NCBI RefSeq assembly: GCF_019443405.1
Contig: NZ_CP080376.1
Coordinates: 2,666,001-2,730,000, forward strand
Source: Brevundimonas sp. PAMC22021
GTDB lineage: Bacteria > Pseudomonadota > Alphaproteobacteria > Caulobacterales > Caulobacteraceae
Direction of reading: 5' to 3'
Length of the DNA stretch: 64,000 nt
A model generated the notes under the pieces. It searched no databases. It was not told the DNA's origin and worked only from the letters and a program-made list of their open reading frames with translations. The position numbers were made by a program, and so were the translations under genes. This document shows, one piece after another, positions 58,631-64,000 of the stretch. The first letter of the stretch is position 1. Every line of letters begins with the position of its first letter.

Positions 58631-59791
58631 ATGCGTATGAAGACACTCGTTCTGGCCTCCAGCGCAGCAGCGGCCCTGGCCCTGTCCGCCGGCGCGGCTT
58701 CGGCGGAGCCGGATGGCTGGTACGGCGCGATTGACGCGGGTTATCAGTTCATTGAGCCGATCAACATCGAGTCGGAAGCGAACGGCTCGAACTTCAACAT
58801 CGACGTGAACGACGGCTGGGCGGCGTTTGCGCGTCTGGGCTACCGGTTCAACCCGAACTGGCGCGTGGAGCTTGAAGGCGGCTATCGTTCGGGCGACATC
58901 GGCACGGTTCGCGCCGTGTCGGGCACCCAGGGCGTGTGCAACTTCGCTCCGGCGACGGGCCCCTGCTATTCGCCGGAAGGCGACCTCGAGTCCGCCACCC
59001 TGATGGCCAACGTCATCTATGACTTCGGCTTCGAATACTGGGGTCTGCGTCCGTTCGTGGGTCTGGGCGCCGGCGCCAACTACGTCAACACCGACTTCGC
59101 CGGTCGTCTGCGCGCCACCCCGGCGGTGGGCTTCGTGGCCGACGACAGCTCGACCAAGTTCGCCGCCCAGGCGATCGCGGGCGTCGCCTTCGCCGTTGGC
59201 GAGCGCGCCAACATCGACCTGACCTACCGCTACCTGACCAGCGACCTGGAGTTCGATACGGTCACCGGCGGTACGGGCGCTCCGAACTTCGGCACCTTTG
59301 ACGGCGACTACGACGAGAGCCACACGGTGACGCTGGGCCTGCGCTACAGCTTCGGCGCCGAGCCGGTCGCGCCTCCCCCGCCCCCGCCGCCTCCGCCTCC
59401 GCCTCCGCCGCCTCCGCCCCCGCCGCCTCCGCCGCCTCCGGCTCCGGCGACCCCGCAGGCCCGTCAGTTCGTGGTCTACTTCGACTGGGATCGCTCGGAC
59501 CTGACGGCGGAAGCCCGCTCGGTGGTGACGCAGGCCGCCAACTACGCCAAGTCGGGCCGTCCGACCCGCGTGCTGGTGGTCGGCCACGCCGACACTTCCG
59601 GCTCGGCCGCCTACAACGTCGGCCTGTCGAACCGCCGCGCCCGCACCGTGGCTGACGCCATGGTCGCCCAAGGCGTGTCGGGCGGCGTGGTGTCGCTGGA
59701 CGGCCGCGGCGAAACCCAGCTGGCTCGCGCCACCGCCGACGGCGTGCGCGAACCGCTGAACCGTCGCGCCACCGTCGACATCAACTTCTAA
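58631..59791 (+). CDS. OmpA-family outer-membrane protein with polyproline linker
   Basis: A 386-residue protein starting MRMKTLVLASS; GAGGGA lies upstream. A signal peptide ends ASA near residue 25. An eight-stranded beta-barrel domain (about 27-245) follows, with WYGAIDAGYQF and YDESHTVTLGLRYSF at the ends. Then comes an uninterrupted run of 23 prolines (248-270), then an OmpA-like peptidoglycan-binding domain (about 283-386) with VVGHADTSGSAAYNVGLS and the conserved Arg. It is likely a major structural porin-like protein linking outer membrane and cell wall. It is preceded by a 184-base region with the mvaB gene divergent, and followed by two hairpins. Confidence 0.95.
   Translation: MRMKTLVLASSAAAALALSAGAASAEPDGWYGAIDAGYQFIEPINIESEANGSNFNIDVNDGWAAFARLGYRFNPNWRVELEGGYRSGDIGTVRAVSGTQGVCNFAPATGPCYSPEGDLESATLMANVIYDFGFEYWGLRPFVGLGAGANYVNTDFAGRLRATPAVGFVADDSSTKFAAQAIAGVAFAVGERANIDLTYRYLTSDLEFDTVTGGTGAPNFGTFDGDYDESHTVTLGLRYSFGAEPVAPPPPPPPPPPPPPPPPPPPPPPPAPATPQARQFVVYFDWDRSDLTAEARSVVTQAANYAKSGRPTRVLVVGHADTSGSAAYNVGLSNRRARTVADAMVAQGVSGGVVSLDGRGETQLARATADGVREPLNRRATVDINF
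59372..59440 (+). repeat. 23-codon proline run in the OmpA linker
   Basis: 69 bases of consecutive proline codons, a mix of CCG, CCT and CCC. Long proline runs stall ribosomes and usually depend on elongation factor P. Confidence 0.95.
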
Positions 59792-59807
59792 GACCCAAGC
59801 CATGGAC

Positions 59808-59834
59808 AAGAGGATCGGCCAAACCGGTCCTCTT
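59808..59834 (+). other. hairpin after the OmpA gene
   Basis: Stem AAGAGGATCGG with CCGGTCCTCTT (one G-T pair), five-base loop, 16 bases after the stop codon. There is no clear T run, so it is perhaps a 3' RNA-protecting hairpin. Confidence 0.6.
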
Positions 59835-59873
59835 GCTCACCGGCCGGATCCAGAAGACCGATGACGAACATCA

Positions 59874-59907
59874 GGCCGTCGCTCCACAACCGGAGCGACG
59901 GCCTTTT
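59874..59907 (+). terminator. Rho-independent terminator after the OmpA gene
   Basis: A perfect 12-base stem (GGCCGTCGCTCC with GGAGCGACGGCC), a six-base loop and TTTT. Confidence 0.92.
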
Positions 59908-59980
59908 GCGTAGCGGGCTCTATCGGCTTTGAAGTGGGTGCGCCGCGGGACCGACCGGCTGCGGTCGACAAGGGCTTGGA

Positions 59981-60199
59981 CTACGGCCGGGCACGTCCGG
60001 ACCGATCCAGGTCCGATCGCCAGGGCCTGAGGCCAGCGTCTTCTGCGGGTTGAAGCGAAGACGAGGGCGGTGCGTTGGACAGATCGGGCAGCAGGCGCGA
60101 CCCCGCGCCGATGACCAGGGCGGCGACGATCACGGCGGACAAGACGGCGACCACCGCCAGTCTCAATCCCTGCCCGAGATCATCCGTCCATGTCGCCAC
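59981..60199 (-). CDS. small single-helix membrane protein (uncertain)
   Basis: A 72-residue reading frame from a GTG preceded by AGGGGG. It has one hydrophobic helix (about 12-34, AVVAVLSAVIVAALVIG), then a Pro/Ser/Leu-rich tail rich in Arg and Asp. No family is recognised. The good ribosome binding site and single membrane helix make a small gene plausible, but the start codon is rare and there is no homology evidence. It stands alone between the OmpA terminator and the YiaD-like gene. Confidence 0.5.
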   Translation of the reverse strand: MATWTDDLGQGLRLAVVAVLSAVIVAALVIGAGSRLLPDLSNAPPSSSLQPAEDAGLRPWRSDLDRSGRARP

Positions 60200-60280
60200 G
60201 ATCCGCCCCCTGCGTCCTGCGCGCTTAGCGGAATCATGCCTGGCGGGTGCGTGCAAGTCACGGAACGGTGTGAGCCAAAC

Positions 60281-60312
60281 AAAAGGGAGCAGAGCCGAGG
60301 CGCCGCTCCCTT
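60281..60312 (-). terminator. terminator after the YiaD-like gene
   Basis: On the minus strand GGGAGC pairs with GCTCCC, with an inner GCC/GGC helix, followed by TTTTG and more T. Confidence 0.8.
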
Positions 60313-60335
60313 CGTGATCTATCCTGGCTGAACGA

Positions 60336-61022
60336 TCAGCCGCGGAATGGACGGATCAGGATTTCGACCCGTCGGTTCTGGGCCTTGCCCTGCACCGTGT
60401 CGTTGGAGGCCACAGGATTGCGGGCGCTGTTGCCGGCGACGAACAGCCGTTCGGCCAGGACCCCGCGCCGCACCAGTTCGCCCGCCACGCTGGAGGCGCG
60501 ACGTTCAGACAGCGGCTGATTGATCGCATCGCCGCCGGAGGAATCGGTGTGGCCGATGATGTCCACGGTGGACTGATCATACTGCTGCAGCACGCGCGCC
60601 ACGTCGTCCAGGACCGGGGTGAAGCCCGGATCGATCGAATACTGGTTGGTCGCGAAGGTGACGTCCGACGGCATGCGCAGCACCAGATTGTCGCCCTGGC
60701 GAGCGACGCCCACGCCGGTGCCGGACAACTCCGCTTCCAGAGCGCGCTGCTGACGATCCATGTACTGGCCGACCGCCGCCCCGCCCAGGGCGCCGATGCC
60801 CGCGCCGATCAGCGCGTTCTTGCGGCCTTCCTCGCCGCTGTCGGTGTTGGTCAGATAGCCGAGCGCGGCGCCGCCCAGCGCCCCGAGCAGGGCGCCGGTT
60901 CCGGTGTTGTTGCGGCGCGGCGCGGAGCTGTAGGGGTCGGTCGTTGTGCAGGCGGAGGCGCCCAACAGGGCGGCGAGGCTGACGCCGATCACGGCCGTGC
61001 GGGTGGCGAACTTGGCGCGCAT
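60336..61022 (-). CDS. YiaD-like OmpA-family lipoprotein with glycine zipper
   Basis: A 228-residue lipoprotein. The start MRAKFATRTAV has AAGGAA upstream; an upstream frame extension is unlikely. The signal sequence ends at the lipobox GASAC (Cys25). A glycine zipper (about 40-85, GALLGALGGAALGYL and ALIGAGIGALGGAAVGQ) precedes an OmpA-like domain (about 112-228) with VDIIGHTDSSGGDAINQPLS and AQNRRVEILI. The zipper-plus-OmpA layout is that of YiaD. An exact EcfG-type promoter lies just upstream (61059-61084), so stress induction is likely. Confidence 0.93.
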   Translation of the reverse strand: MRAKFATRTAVIGVSLAALLGASACTTTDPYSSAPRRNNTGTGALLGALGGAALGYLTNTDSGEEGRKNALIGAGIGALGGAAVGQYMDRQQRALEAELSGTGVGVARQGDNLVLRMPSDVTFATNQYSIDPGFTPVLDDVARVLQQYDQSTVDIIGHTDSSGGDAINQPLSERRASSVAGELVRRGVLAERLFVAGNSARNPVASNDTVQGKAQNRRVEILIRPFRG

Positions 61023-61058
61023 GGCGACGGTTCCTTCTTGGATGATGAGTGCGCGGGA

Positions 61059-61084
61059 AACGCGAGGCTTACCGTGAAGGTTCC
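61059..61084 (-). promoter_or_regulatory. EcfG-type promoter, YiaD-like gene
   Basis: On the minus strand GGAAC, 17 bases, CGTT: exact. The -10 element ends 36 bases before the ATG, a comfortable leader length. Confidence 0.8.
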
Positions 61085-61180
61085 TGCCTGTACCCGAGAT
61101 GAACAGGATCGCCGCCTGGCCTGACAAGTGGCGGCTTTGCGCGTATGCAGCCGCCAGACGCCGAACAGGGATCAAGAACC

Positions 61181-62134
61181 GTGACCCAGACATCCGCCGC
61201 TTCGGGCATCCAGCCCGTGTCGATGACGCTGTACGACCGCGACTTCCAGCGGTTCTCAGACGAACTGGGCGGCTCGTTCCAGCGGTATGGGTTCGCGGTC
61301 GTGGCCGATCATGGCCTGGACGAGCCGGTGATCGAGGCGGCGATCGATGACGCCAAGGCTTTTTTCGCCCTGCCCGAAGAGGTCAAGCGTCAGTACCACG
61401 TGCCCGGAACCGGCGGCGCGCGGGGGTTGACGCCGTTCGGGGTCGAGGCGGCCAAGGGCGCGGCGGCGGTGGACCTGAAGGAGTTCTGGCACGTCGGGCG
61501 CGAACTGCCGGAAGGACATCCCTATCGCCGCTATATGCGCGACAACCTGTGGCCGACCGAGGTCGAGGGTTTCCGCCAGCACCTGTACGGCATGTTCACG
61601 GCCATGGACGACCTCGGCCGCAAGATCCTGCGCGCCATCGCCCGCTACCTGAAGCTCGGCGACGACTTCTTCGACGACAAGGTCGAGATGGGCAACAGCG
61701 TCCTGCGCATGCTGCACTATCCGCCGGTGCCGGCCGACGCGCCGGGCGTACGCGCCGGCGCGCACGAGGACATCAACGTCATCACCCTGCTGCTGGGCGC
61801 CGAAGAGGCAGGGCTGCAGCTGAAGGAAAGGGACGGCAGCTGGCTGGATATCGCGCCGCCGCCGGGCGCTCTGGTGGTCAACATCGGCGACATGCTGCAG
61901 CGGCTGACCAATCACGTCCTGCCGTCGACGACCCATCGCGTGGTCAATCCTGCAGCCGAGCGGCGCGGCTTTGCGCGTTACTCGACGCCGTTCTTTCTGC
62001 ACTTCAACCCGGATTTCGTGATCGAAAGCCTGCCGTCCGCGGTCACGCCGGACAATCCCGATCGCTACGCCGGGAAGGCGATCACGGCCGAGGACTATCT
62101 GACCGAGCGGCTACGCGAAATCCGGCTGATCTGA
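61181..62134 (+). CDS. isopenicillin N synthase-like 2-oxoglutarate/Fe(II) oxygenase
   Basis: A 317-residue protein. A GTG start is favoured because AGGGA lies nine bases upstream; an ATG at 61145 gives 12 more residues without a ribosome binding site. The N-terminal DIOX_N domain has YGFAVVADHGLD, and the double-stranded beta-helix core carries the iron ligands His-x-Asp in GAHEDINVITLL and the distal His in STTHRVV, with the 2-oxoglutarate Arg in RYSTPFFLHF. No signal peptide, so cytosolic. The substrate is unknown; relatives oxidise diverse small molecules. It is divergent from the YiaD-like gene and converges on the TadG-like gene. Confidence 0.92.
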   Translation: MTQTSAASGIQPVSMTLYDRDFQRFSDELGGSFQRYGFAVVADHGLDEPVIEAAIDDAKAFFALPEEVKRQYHVPGTGGARGLTPFGVEAAKGAAAVDLKEFWHVGRELPEGHPYRRYMRDNLWPTEVEGFRQHLYGMFTAMDDLGRKILRAIARYLKLGDDFFDDKVEMGNSVLRMLHYPPVPADAPGVRAGAHEDINVITLLLGAEEAGLQLKERDGSWLDIAPPPGALVVNIGDMLQRLTNHVLPSTTHRVVNPAAERRGFARYSTPFFLHFNPDFVIESLPSAVTPDNPDRYAGKAITAEDYLTERLREIRLI

Positions 62135-62154
62135 CGATCAACCGGGGGCTGGCG

Positions 62155-64000
62155 CTATTTCGAGATGCGCAGCCGGGTGATGTCGCGACCGATTTCCTGA
62201 AAAGCGGTTTTCAGATCAGCCCCGGTGCCGGCGTTGAACGAGCGATCCGCAGAGGTGGCGCACCGCGCCATCAGCTCGCCGGCGGAGTCGATGTCGCCAC
62301 TGAGATTGGCGGCCGCCGGAATGTCGAAGCCGACTGTATAGACCACCACACCCTTGGCCTTCATGGCCTGACACAGCGCAAAGGCCTGGGCGAAGGGCGA
62401 GCCGTTGGACGCCGGCTGGTTGATGTGGGTGTTGGTGGCGCCGCTGCCCGTTCCAGCGTCCGAAGCGATGACGCCTCGGAAGTAGGGCGTGTTGAACTCG
62501 CCGTCCGTCATCAGCACCACGCTCTTCAGCGTTTCGGCGGTGTTGTAGGCGGCGGGGGCCGAGGCGCCGGACCATACGCCGAATGTGGGCGACACCAGAT
62601 ACCAGGCCCACGCCAGCCCGATGTGTCCCGCGGTCGATCCCACGGCCACGAACTCGTCGATCTCGTCGGTCAGCGTCTTCTTGGCGCTGGTCAGCGGCAC
62701 GACGCCGCGCGAGGGGCAATCGTTGTCCGGTCCCGGATAGTTGCGACCCACGCGGGTGCTGCTCGACGTCGGAGCCGCGTCGCTGTAGGCGGCGGAGCCC
62801 GCGCGCTCGCTGACGCAGGTGCTCGACGCAAAGCTGCTGAAGCCGCCGTCCGCGTTGACGAACATGCGGGTCTGGCACCCGTCCGCTGTGCACGCCGTCT
62901 TGCCACCGCTGGTGTAGGTGGTCCCGCCCTTGACGGCGTTGGCCAAGGACGAGGCGCGCGGCGGCGCCAAAGTCAGCGTGGAGCCGTCAACGCCGTTCAC
63001 CCGTAGAGTCACGTCGTTCAGTTGCGCCAGACCGCCCATGGACGTCAGGTGAGCGACGTCGCCCAGGGTGCTCAGGCCATGACCCGATGCGGTCATCACC
63101 ACCGAACAGTCGGATCGGGCGCATTTGGCGACATAGGCCTCGCCGCTGAAGCTGGAATAGTTGCTGCTGTTGATCCCTTTCAGCTCGAACTTGTTGCTGG
63201 AGGTGTCATCGACCGTAAAGGGGCCGCTGTTCAGCGCCGTCATCCGCTCCGAGCTCCAGATCACGACCTTGTCGCCCTTGACGAAGCCGTGATTGGAGGC
63301 GGTCACCACCGCCGGATAGTCCCGCGTGATTCCGGTGATCGTCTTCACCGAACCGGTCAGCCAGGTCGCCGCCGAGATCGAGGCCGTGCCCGAGCCCAGC
63401 GTGCCGCGCACCGTGTTGGCGTAGGAACCGACGTTCACCCCCATGGAGTACGGCGCAAGCGCCACCTTGGAGTAGAACGGGGCCTGATTGGTCTGAACAA
63501 CGATGTCGATCAGTTCCTTGGCGGCTGCTTGCAGGTCTTCCAGCTTGCTGGTCTTGGGACAGTTGCGGGTGCAGTTGTCCATGGATCCCGTGATGTCCAG
63601 CGCCAGCGCCACCTCGACGTTGCGCGAAGCCCGGTTCACCTCGGACTGCACGGTGACCGGCAGGTGATCGTCGAACACCCGGCCGTAGGGCGGCAGCACC
63701 ACATTGGCGATCAGGGTGTTCACCTGAAGAGTGGCCTCCGCGACCACCACCTGGTTGGCGTCCAGGGTGAAGCTGGCGTCGCTGTCGTTGAACTCGCCCG
63801 CCCGCGAGGCCGTAAGATTGGCGCGCAAGGCGGCCAGGCCGACCTCGTTCAGGGTGGCGGCGTCGTTGGTGGGCGCGCGCGCGGCGGCCAGGGTGGCGGC
63901 GTCCAGCGCGTCCTGCAGATTCGAACGCGCGGTCGAGGCGCGCTGGTAGTCGATGCCGCCAAGCGACATCATGGCCACGACCGGCAGGCTGAAGGCGAAG
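62155..64000 (-). CDS. TadG-like pilus-associated protein with von Willebrand A domain (5' end cut)
   Basis: The frame runs off the right edge, so the N-terminus is missing; 614 residues are visible. The first visible residues, FAFSLPVVAMMSLGGIDY, are the C-terminal part of the TadG membrane anchor. A pilin-like segment with QDALDAATLAAARA follows, then a VWA domain starting ALDITGSMDNC (MIDAS motif DxTGS). A large Gly/Thr/Ser-rich insertion with several Cys pairs splits the domain, which resumes with SVVLMTDGEFN and GVVVYTVGFDIP. TadG-type proteins belong to the Flp/Tad tight-adherence pilus machinery. The other tad genes would lie beyond the window. Confidence 0.9.
   Translation of the reverse strand, partial: FAFSLPVVAMMSLGGIDYQRASTARSNLQDALDAATLAAARAPTNDAATLNEVGLAALRANLTASRAGEFNDSDASFTLDANQVVVAEATLQVNTLIANVVLPPYGRVFDDHLPVTVQSEVNRASRNVEVALALDITGSMDNCTRNCPKTSKLEDLQAAAKELIDIVVQTNQAPFYSKVALAPYSMGVNVGSYANTVRGTLGSGTASISAATWLTGSVKTITGITRDYPAVVTASNHGFVKGDKVVIWSSERMTALNSGPFTVDDTSSNKFELKGINSSNYSSFSGEAYVAKCARSDCSVVMTASGHGLSTLGDVAHLTSMGGLAQLNDVTLRVNGVDGSTLTLAPPRASSLANAVKGGTTYTSGGKTACTADGCQTRMFVNADGGFSSFASSTCVSERAGSAAYSDAAPTSSSTRVGRNYPGPDNDCPSRGVVPLTSAKKTLTDEIDEFVAVGSTAGHIGLAWAWYLVSPTFGVWSGASAPAAYNTAETLKSVVLMTDGEFNTPYFRGVIASDAGTGSGATNTHINQPASNGSPFAQAFALCQAMKAKGVVVYTVGFDIPAAANLSGDIDSAGELMARCATSADRSFNAGTGADLKTAFQEIGRDITRLRISK

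Noticed and set aside
61145-61180. ATG 61145 as the start of the oxygenase
   Set aside because: No ribosome binding site, whereas GTG 61181 has AGGGA at nine bases; the extra residues show no conserved pattern.

Overview
The window is GC-rich and almost fully coding. It looks like a chromosomal segment of an alphaproteobacterium of the order Caulobacterales, most likely Brevundimonas or a close relative. The reasons are the gene run mutS - chemoreceptor - glnD - murJ - trpS, the alphaproteobacterial SOS operator (GTTC-N7-GTTC), EcfG-type general-stress promoters (GGAAC-N16/17-CGTT), a TonB-dependent receptor under a B12 riboswitch, and several OmpA-type and glycine-zipper envelope proteins. 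The genus is an inference. I see no tRNA, rRNA, CRISPR array, insertion sequence, prophage or conjugative gene.

Layout. 1-16 kb is almost entirely minus strand: rplS (cut by the left edge) and trmD, a glutathione S-transferase, a DUF885 metallopeptidase-like protein, an entericidin-like lipoprotein (plus strand), an AmpG-type transporter, a soluble hybrid histidine kinase, comM behind a perfect SOS box, an M1-family lipoprotein, gshB, two related small secreted proteins flanking a LysE-type exporter, argG and a TonB-like proline-rich protein. 15.5-24.4 kb: an OmpA lipoprotein, groESL with promoter and CIRCE operator, a glycine-zipper protein, pgi, an unknown secreted protein, a DsbD/ScsB-type reductase, a second OmpA lipoprotein and a glycine-zipper lipoprotein. 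24.4-29.2 kb: a lipid-kinase/phosphoesterase pair, three small membrane or stress proteins, an FAH-family hydrolase and an odd aldo/keto reductase.

29-44 kb: a BtuB-like receptor with cobalamin riboswitch, then mutS, a chemoreceptor, glnD, murJ, trpS, an alpha/beta hydrolase and purH. 44-50 kb is a tightly overlapping minus-strand set: kup, rsmB, rpe and a heparinase II/III-family protein. 50-64 kb: an Rrf2 regulator with an SDR enzyme, marC, pyrF, a secreted protein with 14 exact heptapeptide repeats, phaR with a partner, a hemolysin III-family protein, htpX, an SDHAF4-like assembly factor, HMG-CoA lyase, a major OmpA porin-like protein, a YiaD-like OmpA lipoprotein, a 2-oxoglutarate/Fe(II)-type oxygenase, and a TadG-like pilus protein cut by the right edge.

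How it fits together. Most genes are housekeeping: translation, chaperonin, nucleotide and amino-acid synthesis, cell wall and nitrogen sensing. The most informative layer is regulatory. Five exact EcfG-type promoters, plus one near match, sit directly upstream of small envelope or stress genes and of the lipid kinase, so this region probably contributes a block to the general stress regulon. I found no convincing wholly new multi-gene system. The best candidates for new biology are the EcfG-controlled lipid kinase/phosphoesterase pair, which appears to be near-leaderless, and the heptapeptide-repeat surface protein.
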